In this document: piece by piece, positions 26,941 through 37,635 of the stretch
How positions within the stretch are numbered: the stretch's first letter is position 1
How the letters are laid out: each line of letters begins with the position of its first letter
Source of the DNA: Strigamia acuminata
Taxonomy: Eukaryota > Arthropoda > Chilopoda > Geophilomorpha > Linotaeniidae
Reading direction: 5' to 3'
DNA: 64,000 nt
NCBI GenBank assembly: GCA_949358305.1
Contig: OX442323.1
Location: 8,060,001 to 8,124,000, forward strand
The notes under the pieces: model-generated
Told to the model about the DNA's origin: nothing
The model's input: only the letters and a program-made list of their open reading frames with translations
Database searches by the model: none
Position numbers and translations under genes: made by a program

Positions 26941-28581
26941 GATTACCGCACTTCGCAACAAAATATAAAAATATAAAATTTAAACCGATATAAAAATCGA
27001 CGGAGTGAAAACTTTCGCGCCAAATGCGTGTCTGCGCCTGCGCAATCAATCCCATCCCTAGACCGTAGAGTCACCTAGTGGCAACAAACAAAGGTTTTGA
27101 ACAAAATGAAAATATGGACCATCTCTCGATTTCACGTCTTTTTAAAGGCTTCGGGTCCGGATGCTACTCCGTAATTTATTTCTTTGCTGTGCCAGTTGCA
27201 ACGCTAAAATACGTATATAAAAACAATTTTACAAATTTTAACTCCCGTGTCTTTACTCAACAAAAAAAAATGTTCATAACATGAAATTTATTAACTGAAA
27301 TTAAAATTAAATTAAAATTAAATCCTTTTTTAGTGCCGAAAACATCAAAATTCGTATCGGGCGAACATATTGACATCCATTAAAAAACACGGGTTCCGCC
27401 AGGTGGCGCTCCGGTATGCTTACAGTTCGCCGTAAATCAGAGTTTTCAGCATTCGTACTTCCAGTCCACAGCGCTGAAAAATGAGTCTTTTTTTTCTTTT
27501 CTTTTATTATAATGTGTAGAATGACCTGTTCTAGGGCTTGACGTCGGCCAAAATATATACTGTGGGTCTCCCATAATAATAAAAAAAAAACTGTTATGTT
27601 TAAACTATTATTACTAGTCAACCAAAAATTACCAAAAAAGTTTTAAAAATATTTTCTATTTCATAATTTTCTATTCCATAGAAAATTTAATGTTTGTTAA
27701 TAGTTTTAAGAGTTTATCGGGGAATTGAAATTTGTTTTTCTTTTTTCTTTTTGTTTTTATTATTTTCTTATTGTCCAAAAAGTTCAATCAGAAAAAAGGA
27801 AAAAGAGAAAAATGTGGAAAAAATTTGCCCACCTATAACGAAAAAAAAATTTGAAATTTATTGACTGAAATTAAAAAATTAAAATTGTCTTTTTTCCTAT
27901 TAATTCAGCGGATAATCACAATAAATTCCGAGGCATGACGCCATTGCGACGTGTGCGAATCGCGCAACACACGCGCATGCGCACTTATACAAAGTCGGCC
28001 ATTTTCGAGATTTCTGACGACGGCGTGAGCATGTGTTAGGGAGAGACGAGGCTTTTCATTTTTCTGCCATGTTTTCTTGCAATTTTTTGATTCCGTGGAC
28101 GTGGAATAATATTTCTCTTGTTCCAAGTAAGCACCCTCATTTAATCTCCATCCCCAAACCCAAAAAACCACCCCCGAAACCCGAAAAAACGAAGAAAAAA
28201 AAACCCAAAAAAACGTATATCCGCCGTACAATGTGGACGTACTTAGGCATAAACCGCGTCCAAAAGTGACGACGATCATTTGAAGCCGCACACCGATCAC
28301 GAATCGTGACAAGTAATTGTTTAGTGCGGACCAAGCTGCGCCGCGATCGGCGCCGCCATGCCGTCGCACCACGCTCGTCCTGCCCGTTGTTTCTACCATA
28401 TTTTAGCTTAAAATTGGTGCAATCCACTTGCCGATTTGTAATTCGACTATTTTTTCGTCTATTTCTAGGAATCGTTCAAGAGTAGTGTATAATCAAATCC
28501 TATTTTCGACCCGTGTGTTTGAATAACACTCGCTTTTATTGTTGTGTGCAAACTTAGTCGCGCTTGACGGCCTGCTTCAAG
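26941..28581. promoter_or_regulatory. RNR / LARP1 divergent intergenic region
   Basis: 1.6 kb between two divergent start codons. It holds repeat A (27185-27308), repeat B (27555-27790, running on to about 27860 with GAGAAAAATG and TTTGCCCA) and a CTCF-like word CCGCCAGGTGGCGCT at 27396-27410. A strong donor-like site, CCAA|GTAAGCA, near 28127 may end a 5' UTR exon of LARP1. No coding gene was recognised. Confidence 0.55.
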
Positions 28582-31500
28582 ATGGCGGCATCAATCGCAG
28601 CACAAATGGACTTTGCCGACACCAATTCGTACGCTCAGGTTTTGCTGACGAACCGCTGCAAAGCGAACAAGGAGAATCACAACCCCGTCAACGATAAAAG
28701 AAACTTTGAGGCGACGACGAACAACTCGCAGTGCGCTGCGAACGTGAATGTTGATGCGAATTCGCACGTTTGCAAGACGATTTCGAGTTCGGGCACGGCC
28801 GCAAGTGCTAAGGCCGTCGTTGCTGTCAGTAGTCGCGAGAAGGAGGCCGTCAACGCACCTGCGATGCAAAACGGGGCTTGTGCGGACGACAGTTGTGCGG
28901 AGAATTCGTGCGGCGAGGCGGCCAAGGAGGAGACGGTCACCAAGAAGTTGGTGGACGCGCCGATACCCAAAGTGAATGCCTGGACCAAAGCTAAGGTCGT
29001 GCAAGTCGTCAAGAGTCCCGTCGAGGTTAAGGAAAACGTTGCCGGTGAGTTTGGGGAGTTTTTAATCGGTTTTTTTGCAGGAAATGTCGAAGAAATTGGA
29101 TTTTTCCGGATTTTTTTGGAGGAAATATTGGATTTTTTTTGGTTTTTATTTCTTTTTTCCGGATGGGAAATTTTGTAATATGATAATTGAACTTTGGTTA
29201 GAAATGTTACGTGAACCTCGAGTTGTTTTGCGTTTGCCTCAAAGGTGATTTTAATGTTCACGTACCGGAAATTTTTTTTTTTTTTTTTTAATTTTTAAAA
29301 AATTAAAATTTTTTTTTAATTGAAATTTGAAAGGTAGAAATGACATTTTTTTTTATTTTTATTGAATCGAGGACATGTTTTGACCTATTGGTTGCCTCAA
29401 TGCACACCGGAAGTTGTTTTAGACGTGTTTTTTTGTTATTATTAAAGGTTTGTGATGGATATGCGCGTTAATTGGTTAGATAAAAAGGTTTAAATTTAAG
29501 TTTGAAAGATAAAAAAATGGCATCGAGGGATGAGAATGTAGAAATGTGTTTGTCGATAAGGAGGAGATAATTTTTTTTTTTTAATTTAATTAATTTCGTC
29601 GCACTTTGTGTCATTTTGTGTCGAATGCGGCGTGTGATAAAAATTAGGCTTAAAGTGTTGAATTTTAAAGGATTTGATATTTTATTTTATTGATTTTTTT
29701 ATTTTATTTTCTTTTTTTTTGTTAAGTTTTAGAAGTAATGCCAAAGCCAGCTGTTTACAAGCCCGCAGCCAAACGTCATAAACAACAAGTTGCTGCCAAG
29801 GTGATTATAGGATATTTTGGAATGACTCGTAATGTTTTTTTTCTAAAATTGTTTTTTTTTTAAATTTATTTTCTAGGCGAACGATACTAATTTTGTCACC
29901 GACTGGCCGACCCTCGGCGAAGTACACAACGCTAATGAGGTATGATTGATGGATAGGCGATGTTTTTTTTATTTTAAGCGCACGTGTGGTGCGTTAACAT
30001 GCGTTAATGTGTGAACAGGTGTCACGCAATTTGAAAGCGAGGGAAATTTTGTTTAATTTTTTTTTTTTTAAATATTTATTTTTATTTTTTTTTAAATAGC
30101 AGCCGCTACCACCACAACAACAACAGCGCTCGTCGGTCCCGAACGTGTTGGTTTCGGGAAAACAGACGGAAAAACCGAGGAAACAGTCGCAGAACTCGGA
30201 CGGCGATCCGGTGCAAGTGCGGGCGGAAGGCGCCGCACCTAAAGCCGACTCCGAAGCGCCATCGGTCGAAGGTGGAAGTGAAACCACACCGAAAGGGAAG
30301 AAAAAAGGTATTTTTTTTTTTATAAATATTAATTAATTTTAATTAATATTAATTTTTTGTTTTTAGGCAATAAACAAAAGTGGGTGCCTTTGGAGATCGA
30401 ACCAATCAAGCACGACAGACGCAACGGCAGAGGTAATAATGAGCAGTCTCCAAACTTCCATAGGGAGAGGGAGGGCGTGGCGGATGGACAGCAGCTAAGG
30501 GAAAACGGGAAAAGAGTGCAGACGAATGGGGAAGCGTCGCACAACAACCACGAGACAAATGGGTCGCAAGGTGGGTGTGCAATTGGTCGACTAACGCTTG
30601 CTTGCTTGCGTGTGCATGGTTTGATTGTTTTGTGCTTGGTGTGGTTGGTTTTTGCACGTTTGGATGGATTTTTCGGGTGGTTTTTGAGGTTTTGTTTGAT
30701 TTTTTTTGGTTTTTGCAGCAGCTGGAGGTGGATTGGCGAACGAAAATCACAGGGAGCGCAGAGGTGGACGCAGAGGAAGGGGTCGGGGAAGAGGACGTGG
30801 ACGGAGAAGTAGGTTTAGTTGGGTTTGGTTTGGTTTTTGGTTATTTATTGGTTTTGTTTTTGTAGGTGTTAATAGTTATTCGGAGGATTATAATCCTGAG
30901 GAGTTCCGATACGTTGAAGTTGGGTTTGATCCGGCGAATCCTTACTCGGGGCACTATTATTACAATAATGTATTTAATACGACGACGAAGAATGTGGATA
31001 AAGCGAAAGTGATGGCGTATATCAAGAGACAAATGTAAAAGATGTGGTTTGGTTTTTGTTTGTTTTTATTTATTTTTTTGTTTTTGTTGCAGTGAATATT
31101 ATTTTAGCGAGAAGAATTTGGAAGGGGATTTTTTCATGCGAAGGAAAATGGACTTTATGGGTTGTTTACCAATACAATTGGTAGCTAGTTTTCAGAGAAT
31201 TCAGTCTCTGACGACGGATCTCGGAATGATTATGGACGCGATTAAAGATAGCACCGAGTTGGAGGTGCTTGACGACAAAGTGAGAGCGAAGACGGACCCG
31301 TGCAGGTGGCCGGTGGTCGAGACGAGGGGTTCGGAGTTGGATCCCGAAGTGCCGGAGTTTTTCCCGTCGTCGTCCGTTTGTAATGGAGCTAACGATGGCA
31401 AGAATGCGAGTTTTTGTTGTTTGAGCGAGGTTTAATGTTGTTTTTTTTGGTTTTTAAAGATGTTTTCATACCTGACCAATTTGCTAATGCTGAAGAAGCT

Positions 31501-34500
31501 GGAACCGAAGCTGATAACGAGGCTGACAGCGATGAATGTAAATTTATTTGAAAATTACGTGTTTTTGTTTTTTTGGTTTTGTTTTTTTGTTGTTTTTTTT
31601 TTAAGTGGAAATCGCAACGATAGATTTTCACTTTAAATTTTGTACTCCCGGCATGCGGAGAAACATGGCGGTTGACGCGAGAGTTTGACGAAACTAAGCG
31701 TTGAATGACTCTTAATATCTTTTTCTAATTCTAATAAAGTTAATCAAAATATACGGATTTTTTTTTGTAATAAAATTTTTTTTTGTGGTTTTGGGTTTAA
31801 TTGTTTTGTACATTTTGCCAGGTCCAATTGAATCGCAAGATTTTGTGACCAAAAGTCAGCCGAAGAAGCCAAATAAAATTGTAACGGAGAAAATCGACGT
31901 TGATGTTGTTAAGACGGAGATTCCCGTCGTGGACGACGCTTGGCACGAAGTGAAACGTCGGCCAAAGTCTTTCAGTAAACAGAAGGAGCGGAAAAGCGAA
32001 TCGGAGTCGAAGCGCGACGATCGGGAGGAGTTGGATTTCCAGTTCGATGAGGAATTGAATAATGTTCCTAGTGGACGCCAAAATACTTTCTCCGAGTGGT
32101 GAGAAGGAAAAGGGAATTTTTTTAAATGATAAATTGATTTTTTTTTTGTTTTTTGGGTGAAGTTTTAGGTCGGACGATTCGGATTACGAATTGGACGACA
32201 ACGAAGTGAATAAGATCATTATAATTACTCAGACACCGCCAGCTCGGAGCGTTAAACACGAGGGGTTCGATCGGACTGGCGATTGGATCACGAGAGTGAA
32301 AATGACTCAGGAATTGGGGAAGATTATAAACGACGGATTGTATTATTTCGAGCAGGATTTGTGGCATAAATTGGAATATGTAAATTGTGGTGGAAAAGGG
32401 GTTTTTTGGTTTTTTTTTTTTTATTTGGATTTTTATTGCAGAACGATGACGAATACAAGACTGTAAATGTGATTTCGCAGGAACAATTCTCAAAAATTAC
32501 ACCCGCCGCACCCGTTATTGTTCAGGGGCTTCCACCGCCGCCGCCATTTTTGATTGGTGAGGAAATTAAGAAGAAAAAATTATTTTTTTGGGGTTTAAAA
32601 TGGAAAAAATTATTTTTTTGGGGTTTAAAATGGAAAAGATTAATTTTTTGGGTGTTTAAATTGGAAAAAATTAATTTTTGGGTGTTTAAAATGGAAAAAA
32701 TTAATTTTTTGGGTGTTTAAATTGGAAAAAATTAATTTTTTGCACGTTTAAATTGGAAAAAATTATTTTTTTGGGGTTTTAAAATGGAAAAAATTATTTT
32801 TTTTGGGTTTTAAAATAAAAAAAAATGTTTTTTTGGTGTTTAAAATGGAAAAAATTTATAAAATTTCAGGTCAAACGAGTCATTCGTTGCCAATAAACAT
32901 GAAAGGAGGGATCAGGTCGATAGCATTGACTCCTCGCACGCCAAAAAATCGAAAAGATAATCAAGTGGCTCCTCGGTTTTATCCCGTCGTTAAAGACGAA
33001 CGACCCGTGGATAAAGAAGTATAATTTCAAAAATTAATAATTAATAATTAATTAAATAAAATCAATTTTTAGACTCCCAGAAAGCGTAAAACGAGACACA
33101 GCAGTAATCCACCGATCGAGCACCACATTGGGTGGTTTATGGGGACGCGAGAACATCGTCCTCGTGCGAGTTCGCTCGGGTACGCGAGGATTTTGCTTTT
33201 GAATCCGACATTTTGAGGTGTAATCGATTTTTTTTTGTGGGATTTTCAGCGCTGGAAGTCCCTCGGAGAATATATTGTCAACCAGCTATGGAAGCGTGCC
33301 TCAAGCCTTACCGACATTCCAGCACCCTTCGCATGCTTTGTTAGAAGACAACGGTTTCACTCAACAAGTTTATCATAAATATCACCAGCGGTGCCTAAAA
33401 GGTGAAATGTTCGGTTTATGTTAGGTTTATGTTAATAATTTGTTTGTGTTTTCAGAGCGCAAGAGGTTAGGAGCGGGTCAGTCTCAGGAGATGAACACAC
33501 TCTTCCGTTTTTGGTCGTTTTTCCTGAGAGAAAATTTCAACCGTAAAATGTACGAGGAATTCAAAAGTTTGGCTTTGGAGGACGCGGATGCGGGAAGCAG
33601 GTGATTGGTTTTGAAGGTTTTAAGTTGGTTGTTTTGTTTTAAGTTGGTTTTTTTTTGTTTGTTAGGTACGGTTTGGAGTGTTTATTCAGGTTTTACAGCT
33701 ACGGTCTTGAAAAGCACTTTAGACACGATTTGTATCGCGATTTTCAAGAGGAAACCGCCAGGGATTTTGAGAATGGTAATTTTTGTGAGTGAATTGTGGG
33801 GGATTTATTGAATTGTTGGTTTTTTTTTGCAGGTCAGTTGTACGGAATCGAGAAGTTTTGGGCATTCCTTAAATACTACAGACACAGCAAACAACTCAAA
33901 GTCGTTTCGCCGCTCGATGGCTGGTTGAAAAGTTATCAAAAAGTCGAGGATTTCAGGGTCGATGTGAGATTTGACGCGGAAATGGTGGATTTTAAGAGGT
34001 TTTTGAGTGATTTTTTTGGTTTATTTTAGCCCGCTTTGCTCGCCGAGGAGGAAAAAGAAGCGCAGCGAATCGCCGCTGCCACCGGCGACACGATAGGCTC
34101 GTGTTTTGTCCACATGAACGCGCGTTTCCCGCAAAACCTGCGATGCAGGAGCTTGTCGGAAAGCTGCAGCGACAGGCTGGTAAGTGGCCGACGTCGCTGG
34201 CCGTCGGATTCGGGCGACAACACGGCGGTGGCGCACCGCAAGGCCAACGCGAGAACTTCTAACGGTTCAGTGGCGCCCAAGCCCGAGCGATTGGCGGGCG
34301 GTGAACGGCGCGGGAAGGCGAAGAGCAACGAGAAGCAGCTGCACAGGAACAAAAACACGTCATCCAAAGAGCGAACGAGTGTTTCCGACACCATTCCCGA
34401 GAAGTCGGAGACGGCGCCCGAAGAGACGAGGCAGAAGGCGGCGCCGACCGCAAAGACGCCGCCCGCCAAGACGTCCGTCAAGACGCCCAAGCCGAAGCAA

Positions 34501-34521
34501 AAAAGTGATAGCTCAAAATAG
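28582..34521 (+). CDS. larp1: La-related protein 1 (LARP1)
   Basis: RNA-binding regulator of ribosomal-protein (5' TOP) mRNAs. Coding exons: 28582-29044, 29733-29800, 29877-29939, 30100-30307, 30367-30570, 30719-30808, 30866-31034, 31093-31397, 31460-31537, 31822-32098, 32169-32379, 32442-32556, 32870-33018, 33073-33179, 33250-33401, 33456-33600, 33666-33775, 33833-33963, 34030-34521, giving about 1178 residues. Landmarks are TDWPTLGEV, an RGRGRG stretch, the La motif ([20 protein letters not shown] onwards, exons 7-8), and three DM15 repeats in exons 15-18 ([52 protein letters not shown]) that bind the cap and TOP motif. A basic Ser/Lys/Pro tail follows. The end of exon 8 is uncertain. A GC donor at 31398 is the choice that keeps frame with best consensus. 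Confidence 0.96.
31398..31459 (+). other. Probable GC-AG intron in larp1
   Basis: The downstream exon must be read as [13 protein letters not shown], which needs a phase 1 donor. GATG|GCAAGA at 31397/31398 supplies it with a good GC-donor consensus. The more obvious GAG|GTTTAA at 31432 is phase 0 and leads to a stop two exons later. Other phase 1 GT sites nearby (GTTTTT, GTTGTT) are weaker. Confidence 0.55.
32565..32860. repeat. Intronic 30/31-bp tandem repeat in larp1
   Basis: About nine units of TTTTTTTGGGGTTTAAAATG followed by GAAAAAATTA. The period is 30 bases at first and then 31. It fills almost all of the intron between exons 12 and 13. Confidence 0.9.
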
Positions 34522-36322
34522 AAAAAAGAAAAACGAAAAACTAGTCAGATTCGAAAGAGAAATTTCTAACTATATTTCCCTTTTTTGTTCCCGTTTTTTC
34601 CCTCTTTTTGTGTCAACTTAACTGGCTTTGTTTCGGTTGAATTAATTGTTTCGCTGTTTTTGCTCAAGTGGGAAACAAAAATTTGCAAGTTTTTGTTGGT
34701 TTTTGTTGTTTTTCTATGTTTTCTCAACGACTAAAACGGACTAACGTTGTCGATTTCCAATTATCGTGGAAAAAATTGCTTGATTTTGTATTGTTTTGCA
34801 AATTGCCAAGTTGGTGGTAGTTAATTACCGGTAGTTTGTTAGGATTTGATTAGTTAGCATTATTTGTTTGGTAATAATCCACTCGAATGTATTCTCCGTA
34901 GCATTTTTTCGTTGCTTTTTATCTATCTCTCTCTCTCTCTCTATCTCTCACTTTGATTTTTCACTATTCCGAGGCGATGTTTTATGATAGCAACAGGTTG
35001 CAAACATTTGCCACTAGGAGTTACGGTGCATATCCATGTTTAGATGTTTTATTAGAGTGCAATATTTTTTTGGAGAGATGAAATAAGAATAATAATAATT
35101 ATTACATTCTATTTTAATGTTTTTTAGGGTTGTGTAGACCCTGTTTGTGCCTTTTTGCGAGTTTGGTTCGTGACTAAACGGGTGGCTTTCGAAGGTGTAT
35201 CCAAATATAAGTGGAATGTTGGTTAAATAATTTTTTTTTTCTTTTAGTTTATGAATATTTAAAAATAAAAGAAGAGAAAAAAACGGAATTTAAAATGTAA
35301 ATATGTTTATATATATATCAAATTGGCTTTTTTTCTTTGTTTTTTGGCTTTGAAACGCGTTTTTTCGATGTTAATGACGCGTTAATTCGAAGTTTTGGGG
35401 AAAATTTTCAAATGTGCGTTTTTTGGTGTCTTCCTGTTGCTAAATAAATAAATAAATAAATAAATAAATGGGGAAAAAAAATCTATTTTGGTGAACTAGG
35501 ACGTTTTTTTGCGTGGATTTGTATTTGGAAGTTGGCAAATGCAGTTAGTGGTCCTGCTCAAAGGGTTTTTGAAGGGTCTTTTCATGTTTCTGAGGAGAAA
35601 TCAGTATTTTTTCAGACTAAAGCAGTTTTCCATCGAAAATTTGTACATAAACAGTAAACACACGTTGCTCAGTTAAATAAGAAAAATGGATCCTTTTTCG
35701 TTTTGTTTTGTTTTTCTCGGTTAATTTCTTTGGAATCTTTCTCTGTCTCTCTCCCGCCCCCTCTTTTGCCAAGAAAGAAAAATTGTTTTATTTACTTTTT
35801 GGTTTTAATGGGATAAACTTAAAGGGAAAGATGAAAATTGTATTCAACGTATATTTTTCTCAGCTATTACTGTTAGGGATGTTTAATTTCTTGTAATGGT
35901 TTGCATTTTCCTAAAATTTGAAAGTATAAAGTATATATATATTTTCTTTATTTCATTTTATTTTTGTTTATCGTTTCGAAATTAGTGAGATAAAAAAAAG
36001 ATGGTGCAAATGTTTTTATTTTTTTTTGTTTTTTGTTGTTTGGGACTAAATTTAGCCGCACTTTGAAGAAAATTGTTCAAAGTGGAATTGTTAGCAATAA
36101 GAATTGGTTTTTTTTTTTTCTTTTTGGTTATTCAAAGTGTAAAACTATTTTTGGAGTATAAAATAGCACGCGGAATTGTACTTTCATTAAACTGAAATAT
36201 GAATGCCAAATGGTAAATAACAGCTTATATTAAGCCGATGAAAAACTGGATGAAAACTATTCACATTTTTGTTCGTTTTTACTGTTTAGGTTTGAGATGA
36301 TTTGAATTGAATTGAATTAATG

Positions 36323-36354
<32 letters not shown>

Positions 36355-36690
36355 GGTTGAAACCATTTAATTGAGATGTGGAATTTATTTTTTTTTTTTA
36401 TTTTTTTTTTGTATGTTACGAATATATATTTTTTATTTTTTAAACTCATAAGATGAAAATTGTCAATTATCTCGCACTTAATATATATGAGGAATATTTA
36501 GTGTTCAATTCGTAGCATGTTTAGTTTATTTGGCCTTATGATCAGGACGAAACATTTTTCAATTGCAGTTTTTTCTTGTTGCATTGCAGCTATAGTAATG
36601 TTTAGGTTAATAAAAATAATGTAACATTAATTAACCAATTACTCTTTATTTTAATAATACAAAAATTCACATATAGAAAAGAAAACAAGC
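34522..36690 (+). other. larp1 3' UTR and downstream AT-rich sequence
   Basis: No gene was recognised. The stretch has (TC)n at about 34924-34946, (AAAT)n at about 35442-35470 and a run of about 27 T at about 36328-36355. Several AATAAA words occur (for example near 35444). Which of them ends the larp1 transcript cannot be told from sequence alone. Confidence 0.6.
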
Positions 36691-36754
36691 CGCCATTTTG
36701 TAGGTATGTCCAAAACCCGATGCTGAGCTCCAGACCCATGAAAATCGCGAGTTT

Positions 36755-36879
36755 TCACCGCCAGGTAACCTCGGCGTTAGGGATTGGCTGTTTAATCATC
36801 ACATCATACGGCGGTATAATCGACGGCAAAAACTGAGCAAATATCTTTAAGAAATCAATTCTCAGCAAATTATCCCCGT
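36755..36879 (-). pseudogene. Orphan terminal exon or gene fragment
   Basis: The reverse strand reads DGDNLLRIDFLKIFAQFL and continues PSIIPPYDVMIKQPIPNAEV to a TGA, preceded by an acceptor-like TTTATTAAAG. Composition and lack of stops look like a real last exon, but I do not recognise the family. No matching upstream exon was found. A transposon sits directly on its 5' side. Probably a remnant of a gene broken by insertion or left behind by a rearrangement. Confidence 0.35.
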
Positions 36880-36887
36880 CTTTAATA

Positions 36888-37420
36888 AATAGAGACCGGA
36901 TAAATGCATAAATGCATACAAATAATTTTTATTGAATAAAAGCCCGAAATTGGCTATAAATGCATATTTCGGAAAAATCAAAAATAAATGCATAAATCGC
37001 CATTTTTTTTAGGAAAAATGGCGATTTGTGACCTTTTTTTACGATACGTAACGTGCACGTATCAATTTCTGCCTTTTTTAAGAAACGTATTGTGAACATT
37101 TCATATACGTTTCATGTATGTACGTATGATTTGCGTTCGGAACTAAGGACTTCGCCAAAAACAGAAACCAGGGAAAGTCACTAAATGTGTGAAATAAACA
37201 ATAAAAAAATAGAAAAGAATGAATTGTAATTACTAATTATAATTCAGTTACATTAAGAACTCTTGGAAATGATATTAAGTTGTTATTTAACACCTGATTT
37301 CAATCAAATAAATTATTTTATTTTGCATATTTTTATTTTTATTTTGCATAAAATGGAATTTTTAGTGCATATTTTATGCACATAAAACAAATTTTATTTT
37401 GCATAAATATCCGGTCTTTA
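36888..37420. mobile_element. Non-autonomous transposon with GACCGGATA ends
   Basis: The left end AGACCGGATAAATGCATAAA and the right end GCATAAATATCCGGTCT are imperfect inverted repeats about 530 bases apart. The interior is rich in ATGCATA-like words and has no transposase frame. A clear target-site duplication was not seen, so the superfamily is open. Confidence 0.6.
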
Positions 37421-37569
37421 AATAATAAATTATAAAAAAAAATTAGTAAAGAAATTAGTAGAGAAATTTTCCAAGCGCTGTATGCTAATTTATCACTAAA
37501 CAAATTTGCATATTCTAATTTTCTTCTTTAGTAAAAAAATTAATCGCAATCAGTTCTGATTTGGCCGTC

Positions 37570-37635
37570 GCAGCATCGAGTTCTCTCGCCGATATGTCTG
37601 CCGCAGCATCGAGTTCTCTCGCCGATATGTCTGCC
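37570..37635 (+). repeat. 33-bp tandem duplication spanning the KS-TE start codon
   Basis: Two exact copies (37570-37602 and 37603-37635) of a 33-base unit that starts GCAGCATCGAGTTCTCTCGC and ends with an ATG. They duplicate eleven codons (AASSSLADMSA), so two in-frame start codons exist at 37594 and 37627. Confidence 0.95.

Noticed and set aside
28033-28269. Small Lys/Pro-rich open frame upstream of LARP1
   Set aside because: Low-complexity translation with no family match. The region is better read as 5' UTR or promoter with a possible donor.
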